Assembly (NCBI RefSeq): GCF_002929305.1
Contig: NZ_PJIO01000002.1
Span: forward strand, 186,001 to 250,000
Reading direction: 5' to 3'
Length of the DNA stretch: 64,000 bases
From: Arthrobacter sp. GMC3
GTDB lineage: Bacteria > Actinomycetota > Actinomycetes > Actinomycetales > Micrococcaceae
Position 1 is the stretch's first letter. Every line of letters starts with the position of its first letter. Positions 1-8,904 of the stretch are shown piece after piece. The translations under genes were made by a program, and so were the position numbers. The notes beneath the pieces were generated by a model, which was given only the letters and a program-made list of their open reading frames with translations, was not told the origin of the DNA and did not search any database.

Positions 1-1088
1 ATGGAGCCAATCCACAGCACCGGACGGCGCCCGATCTTGTCCGAGAGCTTGCCGGTCAGGGGTATGCATGCGGCCATGATGACCAACACGGGGATGGTCA
101 GCAAAGTTCCATGCAAGGGGTCGTACCCCTTGGACTCTGTCAGGTAGGTGGGCATGTAGGAGGTCAGCGCATAGCCGACCGTGTTCGCGGCGGCCGCCAA
201 AATCATGGCCAGAACAATCTGGCGCCAATAAGCCTTGACTAGCTTGATGGGGCCTTGAGAGGTGTCCTCGTCGGCAGCTACGGCAGATTTCCCCGCGGCT
301 TCCTGCGCGTCCAGGGTGGCCTGGAATTGAGGGGACTCCTCGATCTTGTTGCGGAAGTAGATTGCTATCAGCCCCAGTGGGCCGGCAACAAGGAAGGGGA
401 TCCGCCAGCCCCAGTCCTCCATGGCAGCCTGACCCAAGGTCATCTGCAGAACGGAGACAGTGGCAGCACCCAGGGCGAAGCCGATGTAGCTGCCCATGTC
501 CAGGAAGCTTGCGAAGTAGCCGCGGCGCTTGTCCGGGGCGTATTCGCTGACAAACGTCGTGGCACCGGCGTATTCGCCGCCTGTGGAGAAGCCCTGAACC
601 AGCTTAAGCAAAACCAGCAGGGCAGCAGCCCAGATGCCGATCTGTGCGTAGCCGGGCAAAAGACCCACAGCGAAGGTTGATGCCGCCATGATCATCAGCG
701 TGGTGGCCAGCACTTTTTGCCGACCAACTTTGTCTCCCAGCCAACCGAAGACCACTCCGCCAAGCGGGCGGGCCAGGAAGGTTGCTGCGAATGTTCCCAG
801 CAGGAACAGGGTTTGTACTGACTTGTCAGCTTCCGGGAGGAAGACTGGCCCCATGGTGGTGATGAGGTAGCCGAATACGCCTACGTCGTACCATTCCATG
901 GTGTTTCCGACGACAGTGCCGCCAATGGCTTTTTTGAGCATGGGCTGGTTGACAACATTGATGTCATCGACGGCCAGCCGCCGTCGTTTAAGTTGGGGCA
1001 AACGGGGCAATTTTGGCCTGGTCTGCAATCGTTCTGCGGTGTCCTTAACACCTTGTTCCGGTTGAATCTTGCTTCGGTCTGTGGGCAT
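1..1088 (-). CDS. MHS-family MFS transporter, ProP-like (3' end outside window)
   Basis: This is a proton-coupled major facilitator carrier of the metabolite:H+ symporter family, probably importing proline, glycine betaine or an organic acid across the cytoplasmic membrane. The reading frame is open from the ATG at 1088 to the window edge. After a basic N-terminal tail of about 50 residues it shows the family hallmarks: GNTMEWYDVGVFGY opening helix 1, the loop FGWLGDKVGRQKVL between helices 2 and 3, and QGFSTGGEYAGA in helix 4. The central loop carries IEESPQF, typical of ProP relatives. An AAGGGG ribosome site lies 9 bases before the start. The C-terminal part is missing because the window ends. 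Substrate is inferred from family only. Confidence 0.88.
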   Translation of the reverse strand, partial: MPTDRSKIQPEQGVKDTAERLQTRPKLPRLPQLKRRRLAVDDINVVNQPMLKKAIGGTVVGNTMEWYDVGVFGYLITTMGPVFLPEADKSVQTLFLLGTFAATFLARPLGGVVFGWLGDKVGRQKVLATTLMIMAASTFAVGLLPGYAQIGIWAAALLVLLKLVQGFSTGGEYAGATTFVSEYAPDKRRGYFASFLDMGSYIGFALGAATVSVLQMTLGQAAMEDWGWRIPFLVAGPLGLIAIYFRNKIEESPQFQATLDAQEAAGKSAVAADEDTSQGPIKLVKAYWRQIVLAMILAAAANTVGYALTSYMPTYLTESKGYDPLHGTLLTIPVLVIMAACIPLTGKLSDKIGRRPVLWIGS

Positions 1089-2196
1089 TTGTACATCCCC
1101 TTACGGAGGTCATTTGCTTGCGACTTTCTGCTGCATCGCTACGGGCAGACTATAAATTCTATCAGATGGACTAATTTAAACCCCTTTGGAGACTGCTGTC
1201 ACACACCAAAAAACCCTTGAAAAGTCGCGGTTTCCTGGGTTGTTCAACATCCATATAGGACGATTGTGCTATATAGCGAGCGGTGCCCCGACCGTCGTGA
1301 AGTCCAACTTTGACCAAGCCCTATTGGCTGAGGATTCGCAAGCGCGTCGGCAGCTGGAAGCGGTGAAACTCGGCAGGTGCGGCGAGGGCGGATTGTGTCG
1401 CGTTTGGCCATGACAATTTCGACGCACGCCACTCTTGGAAATTATTGAAACTGTCCATTTGGGTGCTTAAATATTAGAACACTGTCCATTTGTATAGTGT
1501 TTTTTGTAATTGGGATTTGATGTGCCAATTATTTAACGAACAATATTGGCATTTGATAGGCAAGTTTTAAATCGCGTAAACACGCCAAACATTCTCCGCG
1601 ACTCGGCCGTTGGGAAATTAAGTTATGCATTTGCAACCTTGGGCAATTGTCTACCGGCTGGTTATGAGAGGCCGCCGTTGCATTGAAGGTCCACTGAGGG
1701 CCCTGAGATCGCATCCTGCAGTGCGGGGCAAAATATCAGTCGCATCTAGCGCCCTCGGTTCGCGCTGTATCGCGTCGGCATGAAGGAAAAGCGCTCAAGC
1801 AAATTGACGCTTGAAGATCGCGGCCCTAGCGTGAAAGTCGCGAGAATTGGCGTTTTTCCAGTGAAAGAAGCCCAGGACTCGAGCTTCCTAGAGTTTGGAA
1901 CAGGCAATGACTTTCGCAAACAATTCCCTGGAGCTTCGCTGTGGATTTTGTCGAGAAGATTAGGCCCATGGATAGCTGACTGCGGCTGGCGCGCCTTCGT
2001 GAATCGACAGTATTCATGACGCACATCACAGCAGCGTGAGACGTTGACCTCATCCTTGAATTCTGATTTCCTATTCATGGTCAATTTGTACCTTGTCGAT
2101 TTACAAGGTTGTCATTAACTGAGTTGCCTACGATATTGGGCGACCTGTAACATTGTGTACCGCTTATCGAGCGATGCATCACTTTTAGGGGAAAGG
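1089..2196. other. 1.1-kb gene-free, partly AT-rich intergenic region
   Basis: No convincing gene is present between the divergent transporter and the surface-protein gene. Short open frames on both strands lack ribosome sites and recognisable domains. The stretch 1440-1620 is much richer in A and T than the rest of the window. It holds two copies of ACTGTCCATTT about 32 bases apart (around 1450 and 1480). An inverted pair TAAATT/AATTTA flanks ATCAGATGGACT near 1153-1180, in the likely transporter promoter. The right end holds the surface-protein promoter. Confidence 0.5.
2090..2137 (+). promoter_or_regulatory. Promoter and candidate operator of the surface-protein gene
   Basis: A perfect inverted repeat ACCTTGT-6-ACAAGGT occupies 2090-2109. 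Its right arm touches a -35 box TTGTCA at 2109-2114, followed after 17 bases by a -10 box GATATT at 2132-2137. Transcription would start near 2144, leaving a leader of roughly 50 bases. The repeat is placed where a bound repressor would block the promoter. The regulator is unknown. Confidence 0.5.
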
Positions 2197-5100
2197 ATGG
2201 TATCTGTGGTTAAGCCCGGGAGACCAATTAGTTTTAGAAGGAAGGCCGCTCGGTCCGCGGTCAGTATTGCAGCTGTTGCCGGACTCATGGCCTCGTTGGC
2301 TGTTCCTGCGTCCGCGGGGGTAGCGACGGTTGCTGCACCCACGGCTTTGATGCCGTTTGCTGCTGGTACGCCAGGCACGCCGCAGCCCGGCGTTGAAGTT
2401 TACGCTGAGGATTTTGAGAACACGGGTTCGGCGCCCATCTCCCTTAGCAACTACATTGGAGCCGGTTCACTGGCTCAGGGCTACACCGCCGATGCTGTTT
2501 GGTTGACGAACTGCAACGGTGTTGTCATTTCCCAGCTAGCTCCGTCTGGACCCACTGACGTGACTGCGGGCGGCTGTCTCCCCGGCTCGGTAAACTCGGT
2601 GAAAGGGTTGGCCGGTGCCCTGGGTACCTTTGCCGGAAACGACCCGGCAACTAACCATGCAGTGACCGCCTACACGCAGGCCCCTGACCCAGGTGCTGAC
2701 ATGGTCCAGTTGCAGACGACGAAGCCCATCACGGTAATGCCGAACCGTTTCTACAGCTTCAGTGTCGACGCCGCTGCATTCAACTGCAATGGGAACCCTC
2801 ATCCTCTGCTGAACTTCAAGTTGCTGGATGGTGGCGACATCGCCAGCCCCATCACCAGCGCTCCCATCGATGTCTGCGACCGGAAACAAGACACGATTGG
2901 CGGGGCAGCAGTTGGCCGTTTCTACGCTGATGCCCCCATCTTGTTTGCGGGTACCTCGCTGCGCGTGCAGATGACAAACTCTCAGGGATCTTCCACGGGT
3001 AATGATGCCGCGGTTGATAACTTGCGTGTAATCGACGCGACTCCGCAGTTGGATAAGTCTTTTGCTTCGGGTCCTCACGTTCCCGGTGCTCCGGCGACGC
3101 TGACGTTCACTGTTACCAACACGGATGAACTCGGGGCCAAGCCAGGACTTTCATTCACGGACAACCTTCCTGCCGGTCTGATGGTGGCAACCCCCAACGG
3201 GGCATCAACCACTTGTGGTGCCGGTTCGGTAACGGCGCCTGCCGGAGGAACTTCGGTCTCCATCGCCGGAGGACTTGACGCTGGAGATGCTTCCTGCACC
3301 GCTACGGTGAACGTAACGGCCACATCCGCCGGGATCTTTACGAATGGACCCGCCAATATCTCTGGCGCTGTCGGCGTGAGCCTGCCTGCCAATGCGAGCA
3401 CCTCGTTCGCTTTCCCGACGCCGGCCATCACTGGTCCGGTTAATGGTGCCACCGTTGGTTCAACGGCGCCGATCTCGGGTACCGGCGGTTTGCCGGGTGC
3501 TCCGATCAAGATCGTGGACAACGGCGGCAACACTGTTTGCTCCACCACGGTTGCCGCCGATGGAACGTACTCTTGCACCCCGACAACACCGTTGCCGGCT
3601 GGTGCGAACACGCTGACCCCTGTTCAGACCAACACCGATGGAACCCCCTCTACCGGTAGCCCGGTAAACGTGACGGTTACCAAAACTCCGGCCATTACAG
3701 GTCCTGTGGATGGTGCCACGGTTGGCAGCCAGGCACCCATCAAGGGAACTGGCGAGCCCGGTGCTCCGATCAAGATCCTGGACAAGGGCGGCAAGACTGT
3801 TTGCTCCACAATCATCGCTGCCGACGGAACATACTCTTGTACACCGACGACGCCGTTGCCGGCTGGTGCGAACACGCTCACACCTGTCCAGACCAATCCC
3901 GATAACTCCACTACAACCGGTGCCCCGGTTAACGTGGTTGTTGCCCAGACCCCGGCCATTACAGGTCCTGTTGATGGTGCCACGGTCGGCAACCAGGCCC
4001 CCATTTCGGGGACCGGTTTGCCGGGTGCCCCGATCACCATTAAGGACAATGGCGGCAACACTGTTTGCTCCACGATGGTTGCCGCTGACGGTACGTTCGC
4101 TTGCACACCGACAACACCGTTGCCTGCTGGCGCGAACGCGTTGACGCCGATTCAGACCAACCCTGATGGCTCCAGCACTACCGGTATCCCGGTTAACGTG
4201 GTTGTTGCTCCGGCACCGGCGATTACCGGGCCGAAGGATGGCGACACCATTGGCAACCAGGCCCCCATCTCCGGGACCGGTTTGCCGGGTGCTCCAATCA
4301 CCATTAAGGACAAGGGCGGCAGCACTGTTTGCTCCACCGTAGTTGCTGCTGACGGTACGTTCTCTTGCATGCCGACGACTCCGTTGCCTGCAGGTGCGAA
4401 TGCGTTGACGCCTGTTCAGAGCAACCCGGACGGTACCACCACCGCCGGTGCAGCGGTGAACGTGGCTGTTGCTCCGACTCCGGCCATCACCGGTCCTGTT
4501 GATGGTGCCACGGTTGGTCCGCAGACTCCGATTTCGGGTACTGGTTTGCCTGGTGCTCCGATCACCGTAAAAGATAAGGACGGCAACACTGTTTGCTCCA
4601 CCGTCGTCGCTACTGACGCTACGTTCTCTTGCACGCCGATGGCTCCCTTGCCGGCTGGCCCGAACACGTTGACGCCTGTTCAGACCAATCCCGATAACAC
4701 CACCACCATTGGTGCTCCGGTGAACGTCACTGTCACGAAGGACCCAGCTATCTCCGGTCCCAAGGATGGCGACACCGTTGGTTCGACGGCCCCGATCAGT
4801 GGCACCGGTCAACCTGGTGCTCCTGTGAAGATCCTTGACAAGGACGGAAACACGGTTTGCTCAACCACGGTTGCTGCTGACGGTACGTACACCTGTGTCC
4901 CGGCCAAGCCGTTGCCGGCCGGTGCGAACACGTTGACGCCTGTTCAGACCAACCCGGACGGTACCACCACCGCCGGTACTCCGGTGAACGTCACGGTCAC
5001 GAAGGACCCAGCTATCGCCGGTCCCAAGAATGGTGACGTTCTTGGTCCGCAGGCCCCGATCGCGGGAACCGGTGAGCCCGGTGCCCCGATCAAGATTGTG

Positions 5101-5646
5101 GACAAGGACGGCACCACGGTTTGTGAAACCGTAGTTGGTGCGGATGGCAAGTTCTCCTGCACCCCGACCAAGCCATTGCTCGCTGGTGCGAACACGCTGA
5201 CCCCGGTGCAGACCAACCCCGATGGAAGCACCTCAGCCGGTGCACCTATCAGTATCACTGTGGTTCCCACCCCGGATATTGCCAAGCAGGGCAATGGCAA
5301 CGGCAGGTCGATCAACGGATCCGGTCAACCCGGCGCCCATGTCAAGATCCTTGACAATGATGGGAACACTGTTTGTGAGACCACTGTTGGTGCGGATGGC
5401 AAGTACTCTTGCACTCCGTCCAAGCCGTTGCCGGCCGGTGTCAACAAGCTGACCATTGTGCAGACCAATCCTGATGGCAGCACCTCCATCAATGGTCCGT
5501 TCGACATCACTGTCACCAACGACGGCGATCTGGCAACTACGGGCGCATCTGTTGCGGCTCCCTTGGGAATCGCCGGCGGTCTGTTGCTGATCGGTGGAAT
5601 CCTGACGTTCGTGCGACTACGTCGCCGCAACGAGGTTGACGCCTGA
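2197..5646 (+). CDS. LAXTG sortase-anchored surface protein with eight Ig-like repeats
   Basis: This is a secreted, cell-wall-anchored protein of 1149 residues, probably an adhesin or stalk. Basic residues and a hydrophobic segment ending in VPASA form the signal peptide. A domain of about 270 residues with paired cysteines follows, then a DUF11-like domain (starting near PQLDKSF) that resembles isopeptide-forming pilin modules. Eight tandem Ig-like repeats of 88 residues follow, each opening with AITGP or a variant and holding a conserved cysteine pair (TVCST...YSCTP). The C terminus has LATTG at 1112-1116, a hydrophobic helix and an arginine-rich tail, the pattern recognised by class E sortases. 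The ATG at 2197 (AGGGG 5 bases upstream) or GTG at 2206 is preferred; the upstream GTG at 2155 lies almost at the predicted transcription start. The ligand is unknown. Confidence 0.85.
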   Translation: MVSVVKPGRPISFRRKAARSAVSIAAVAGLMASLAVPASAGVATVAAPTALMPFAAGTPGTPQPGVEVYAEDFENTGSAPISLSNYIGAGSLAQGYTADAVWLTNCNGVVISQLAPSGPTDVTAGGCLPGSVNSVKGLAGALGTFAGNDPATNHAVTAYTQAPDPGADMVQLQTTKPITVMPNRFYSFSVDAAAFNCNGNPHPLLNFKLLDGGDIASPITSAPIDVCDRKQDTIGGAAVGRFYADAPILFAGTSLRVQMTNSQGSSTGNDAAVDNLRVIDATPQLDKSFASGPHVPGAPATLTFTVTNTDELGAKPGLSFTDNLPAGLMVATPNGASTTCGAGSVTAPAGGTSVSIAGGLDAGDASCTATVNVTATSAGIFTNGPANISGAVGVSLPANASTSFAFPTPAITGPVNGATVGSTAPISGTGGLPGAPIKIVDNGGNTVCSTTVAADGTYSCTPTTPLPAGANTLTPVQTNTDGTPSTGSPVNVTVTKTPAITGPVDGATVGSQAPIKGTGEPGAPIKILDKGGKTVCSTIIAADGTYSCTPTTPLPAGANTLTPVQTNPDNSTTTGAPVNVVVAQTPAITGPVDGATVGNQAPISGTGLPGAPITIKDNGGNTVCSTMVAADGTFACTPTTPLPAGANALTPIQTNPDGSSTTGIPVNVVVAPAPAITGPKDGDTIGNQAPISGTGLPGAPITIKDKGGSTVCSTVVAADGTFSCMPTTPLPAGANALTPVQSNPDGTTTAGAAVNVAVAPTPAITGPVDGATVGPQTPISGTGLPGAPITVKDKDGNTVCSTVVATDATFSCTPMAPLPAGPNTLTPVQTNPDNTTTIGAPVNVTVTKDPAISGPKDGDTVGSTAPISGTGQPGAPVKILDKDGNTVCSTTVAADGTYTCVPAKPLPAGANTLTPVQTNPDGTTTAGTPVNVTVTKDPAIAGPKNGDVLGPQAPIAGTGEPGAPIKIVDKDGTTVCETVVGADGKFSCTPTKPLLAGANTLTPVQTNPDGSTSAGAPISITVVPTPDIAKQGNGNGRSINGSGQPGAHVKILDNDGNTVCETTVGADGKYSCTPSKPLPAGVNKLTIVQTNPDGSTSINGPFDITVTNDGDLATTGASVAAPLGIAGGLLLIGGILTFVRLRRRNEVDA
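3421..5520 (+). repeat. Eight tandem 264-bp coding repeats
   Basis: Repeat units begin at about 3421, 3688, 3952, 4216, 4480, 4744, 5008 and 5272. The spacing is 267 bases for the first unit and exactly 264 for the others, so the frame is kept. Units 3 to 5 are closest to each other; unit 8 is the most diverged. Such arrays can gain or lose units by recombination. Confidence 0.92.
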
Positions 5647-5667
5647 TTCATCAGTAGGAGTCATAAA

Positions 5668-5714
5668 AAATAGTAGGGCCGGGCAATCAAAGTGATTGCC
5701 CGGCCCTACTATTT
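5668..5714. terminator. Bidirectional hairpin terminator
   Basis: A perfect 22-bp stem (5668-5689 with 5693-5714) closes a 3-base loop. The stem ends in AAATAGTA/TACTATTT, so a run of A or T flanks the GC core on either strand. It lies between the convergent surface-protein and fruA genes and can serve both. Confidence 0.85.
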
Positions 5715-5897
5715 AGGCGTCAAAATAGTGGCGCTCTAGGAGTCGTGACCGGACTCCAGGATAGGCACCAAAGCGTCCATGGCTTCCGCCTATCTGGGAC
5801 GCTCAAGGCCGCCGGCATGAGGTGTGCGGACCCCAGCAACGCGGCCGGGGTGAGGCCAACGCAGCCTTGCATAGCCGTTCCTTTGAAAGTCACTGTT

Positions 5898-7940
5898 CTA
5901 GCTGTTCTGGCTGACGAGCTGCTGTGGCGCCACGGCATCTACGGGTGCCCGGACAGCCCAGCGCTTGAGTGCGACCACTGTGAATGCGGTGATCACGGTC
6001 CCGATGGCGATGGCCAGCAAGAACATGGCGATGTTGCCGATGGCGAAGAAGACAAAGATTCCACCGTGTGGGGCCTGCGAGGTGACTCCGGCTGCCATGC
6101 AGATGGCTCCCGTGAACGCCCCGCCCAGCATGGAGGCGGGGATGACGCGCAGAGGGTCGGCCGCGGCGAAGGGAATGGCGCCTTCGGTGATGAAGGATGC
6201 GCCCAAGAGCCAGGCGGCCTTGCCGTTCTCGCGCTCGGCCAAGGAGAACCGCTTCTTGTCGATCACGGTGGCCAGGGCCATGGCGAGCGGCGGAACCATC
6301 CCGGCCGCCATGACGGCTGCCATGATCTGCCACGGGGCGTGGTTGAGTGCCGAGCCCGCACCAAGTCCTGCCACCGCGAACGCGTAGGCCACCTTGTTGA
6401 CGGGGCCGCCCAGGTCAAAGCACATCATCAGGCCAAGAACAACGCCCAGTACGACGGCGGAGGCGCCGGACATTCCTGTCAGCCAATGGTTCAGGCCGTT
6501 GGAAAGCGCTGCGATAGGTCCGCCAAGGAACAAGAGCATTGCGCCGGAGGCAATGATGGAACCCAGTAGGGGAATAATGACCACAGGCATGAGGCCGCGC
6601 AGCCAGCGGGGCACCTTCCAGCTGCCAATCCAGTAGGCCGCCAAACCGGCGAGCAAACCGCCCACCAGCCCGCCCAGGAAGCCGGAGCCCATGAAGACCG
6701 CAATGGCACCTGCAGTGAAGCCGGGGGCAATGCCTGGCCGGTCGGCGATGCCAAAGGCAATATAGCCAGCAAGGGCCGGGACCAGGAACCCCATGGAGAG
6801 GTTACCGATCTTGAACGCAACCGCACCCAGGTACAGGGCCAGGTTGCCGCCGTCGGGCAGGTTTAGCAAGGTGTTGTGTGTGAGGATGTCGTTCGCCGTG
6901 GTGCCCAGCGCAATGCTGTACCCGCCCAGCAGGAAGCCAAGGGCGATCAACAAACCGCCACCGGCCACAAATGGGATCATGTAGCTGACGCCCGTCAACA
7001 GGACCTTTTTGATCTTGGTGCCCAGGTGCTCGCTGGCAACTTCCTGGCTGTGCTCGGCGGCCTCTTCGGCGCCGAAGTGCGGGACCCGGCGAGCGTGCGG
7101 GTCGGTGGCGGCGGCGAGTGCTTCTTGGATCATCTTGGCCGGCTCGTCGATGCCTCGTTTGACGGGGGAGTTAACTAACGGCTTGCCGGCAAATCGCTCC
7201 TTGCCGCGGACGTCCACGTCCACGGCGAAGATCACGGCGTCGGCCGCGGCAATGACGGCGGGATCCAGTGGTGTGACCGCTCCTGAGCCCTGCGTCTCTA
7301 CCTGCAGGTCGATGCCAGCCTCCTGCGCTGCCTGTACTAGCGAATCGGCGGCCATATAGGTGTGGGCAATGCCCGTGGGGCACGCCGTCACGGCGACCAG
7401 GCGCATCGGACGAGGTGAAGCCGTTCCGGCTGCGCCGGACCCGGCTTGAGCCTCCACCGGTGCGGTGGTCGATGCGGCCGGATTTGGCTTATCTTTCAGT
7501 GCCTCCTCGACCAGTGCCACGATCTCGGCGGGGGTCGCTGCCGCGCGCAGGGCAGCCGTGAAGTCCTTCTTGATCAGTGAACGGGCCAGCTTTGAAAGCA
7601 GTTTGAGGTGCTCGTTGTCGGCTCCGGCTGGCGCTGCGATGAAGAAGATGATGTCGGCGGGACCGTCCTTGGCGCCAAAGTCGACGGCCGGTTTCAGCCG
7701 GGCCATGGCCAGGGTGGCCTCCAGAACTGCCTCGGAGCGGCAGTGGGGGATGGCAATGCCACCTGGCACGCCGGTAGAGGTCTTTTGTTCCCGGGCCAAA
7801 GCGTCTGCGTAGAGGCCGTCGACGCCCGTGGCGCGGCCGGTTCCTGCAATGACCGTGGCTAGTTGGCGGATCACGGAGGCGGCGTCGCTGCCGAGGTTGG
7901 CGTCAAGAACGACCAAATCCGTGGTGATGAGTGTTGTCAT
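5898..7940 (-). CDS. fruA: Fructose-specific PTS enzyme IIABC
   Basis: The protein imports fructose and phosphorylates it to fructose 1-phosphate, using phosphate passed from HPr. Its 680 residues contain IIA (about 1-150) with the phospho-histidine His66 in GIAIPH, a Pro/Ala linker, IIB (about 178-275) with the phospho-cysteine Cys187 in TACPTGIAHT, and a membrane IIC domain (about 305-665) with roughly eight to ten helices. It is the last gene of the fruR-fruK-fruA operon, one base after fruK. Neither HPr nor enzyme I is encoded nearby, so these must come from elsewhere in the genome. Confidence 0.95.
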   Translation of the reverse strand: MTTLITTDLVVLDANLGSDAASVIRQLATVIAGTGRATGVDGLYADALAREQKTSTGVPGGIAIPHCRSEAVLEATLAMARLKPAVDFGAKDGPADIIFFIAAPAGADNEHLKLLSKLARSLIKKDFTAALRAAATPAEIVALVEEALKDKPNPAASTTAPVEAQAGSGAAGTASPRPMRLVAVTACPTGIAHTYMAADSLVQAAQEAGIDLQVETQGSGAVTPLDPAVIAAADAVIFAVDVDVRGKERFAGKPLVNSPVKRGIDEPAKMIQEALAAATDPHARRVPHFGAEEAAEHSQEVASEHLGTKIKKVLLTGVSYMIPFVAGGGLLIALGFLLGGYSIALGTTANDILTHNTLLNLPDGGNLALYLGAVAFKIGNLSMGFLVPALAGYIAFGIADRPGIAPGFTAGAIAVFMGSGFLGGLVGGLLAGLAAYWIGSWKVPRWLRGLMPVVIIPLLGSIIASGAMLLFLGGPIAALSNGLNHWLTGMSGASAVVLGVVLGLMMCFDLGGPVNKVAYAFAVAGLGAGSALNHAPWQIMAAVMAAGMVPPLAMALATVIDKKRFSLAERENGKAAWLLGASFITEGAIPFAAADPLRVIPASMLGGAFTGAICMAAGVTSQAPHGGIFVFFAIGNIAMFLLAIAIGTVITAFTVVALKRWAVRAPVDAVAPQQLVSQNS

Positions 7941-7941
7941 G

Positions 7942-8904
7942 TCAGCTTTCCTTAGCGGGAGCCAGTGCCGTCACGACGACGGCGGCGGGGTTGGTTTGAT
8001 GCACGGCGGGAACCAAAGTTCCGGGGAGGGAAGCAGCGGCCGCCCCATGGGCCACTGCTTGCTGCAGACACGCTTCGGGGCCAATGCCGCGAAGCGTGCT
8101 CAGCAGATACCCGGCAAGGGCGCTATCGCCGGCACCGACAGTACTTTTTGCGGCAATGACGGGCCCCTTGGCCAGCCAGCTGCCAGCAGCTGAAACCAAT
8201 ACGGCACCTTTCGAGCCGAGGGTGGCCAGGACTGCGCCAATCCCTTGATCTACCAGGGCTTGTGCGGCGCTCGCGGCCAGCAGGGGATCGGCCTCCAGGG
8301 AAGCGCCGTCGCCAATTCCGCTGAGTTCGGCCAGTTCTTCGGCGTTGGGCTTGAGCAACTCCGGCGCCCCGGCAACACTGGCCGCAAGTGGTGCCCCCGA
8401 GGAGTCCACGGCAATGCGGGGGGCCTCGGTGCCGTAGCGCGCACGGACGGCTGCAATCACTTGGGCATAGAAGTCTGCTGGTGCCCCTGGCGGGAGTGAA
8501 CCGGCAAGGACCAGCCAGGATACGCCGTCGGACTTGGCTACAGCCAGATCCAGCAGGGAGGCGAGCTGTGTGGCTGAGAGTGTGGGGCCGGGCTCATTGA
8601 CCTTGGTGGTGGTCCCGTCTGGTTCGGTGATGGCCACATTGCTGCGCAGATCCGCGCCGATTGGCAGGGACAGGTGAGGGATGCTCTCCAAGTCCAGTGC
8701 GCGCACCACGGCGTCGCTCGGGTCACCGGGAAGCAGGGCAAGTGCGTCGATTCCGGATGCGGACAGGGCCCGCACAATGTTCACGCCCTTTCCGCCGGGA
8801 TGAACGGAGGCGGTGACTGCTCGTTGAACCTCGCCACGCTCCAATGGAGAGCCCAGTTCGATTGTCCTGTCCAGGCTCGGGTTCGGAGTCAAGGTAATAA
8901 TCAT
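7942..8904 (-). CDS. fruK: 1-phosphofructokinase
   Basis: This PfkB-family kinase phosphorylates fructose 1-phosphate, the product of FruA, to fructose 1,6-bisphosphate, feeding glycolysis. The 320 residues begin with the family start MIITLTPNPSLDRT. The N-terminal PfkB signature GGKGVNIVRALSASG is present, and the C-terminal catalytic motif STVGAGDSALAGYL carries the base Asp. The start ATG overlaps the stop of the upstream regulator gene by four bases, so translation is probably coupled. Confidence 0.95.
   Translation of the reverse strand: MIITLTPNPSLDRTIELGSPLERGEVQRAVTASVHPGGKGVNIVRALSASGIDALALLPGDPSDAVVRALDLESIPHLSLPIGADLRSNVAITEPDGTTTKVNEPGPTLSATQLASLLDLAVAKSDGVSWLVLAGSLPPGAPADFYAQVIAAVRARYGTEAPRIAVDSSGAPLAASVAGAPELLKPNAEELAELSGIGDGASLEADPLLAASAAQALVDQGIGAVLATLGSKGAVLVSAAGSWLAKGPVIAAKSTVGAGDSALAGYLLSTLRGIGPEACLQQAVAHGAAAASLPGTLVPAVHQTNPAAVVVTALAPAKES

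Noticed and set aside
1746-2084. Small genes in the AT-rich intergenic region (frames of 79 and 112 residues)
   Set aside because: They overlap one another on opposite strands and lack ribosome sites and recognisable domains.
3460-4812. 450-residue open frame antisense to the surface-protein repeats
   Set aside because: It is the complement of the 264-bp repeat array, gives Arg/Ser-rich low-complexity translation and has no ribosome site.
3421-5520. CRISPR array
   Set aside because: The 264-bp repeats are contiguous coding units without spacers.
5720-5938. Possible HPr remnant after fruA (short frame with VGLTPAA)
   Set aside because: The active-site His motif is absent and nothing else resembles HPr.
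5745-6569. 274-residue open frame opposite fruA
   Set aside because: It lies antisense to the IIC domain, and its His/Gly/Glu-rich composition is typical of a shadow frame.
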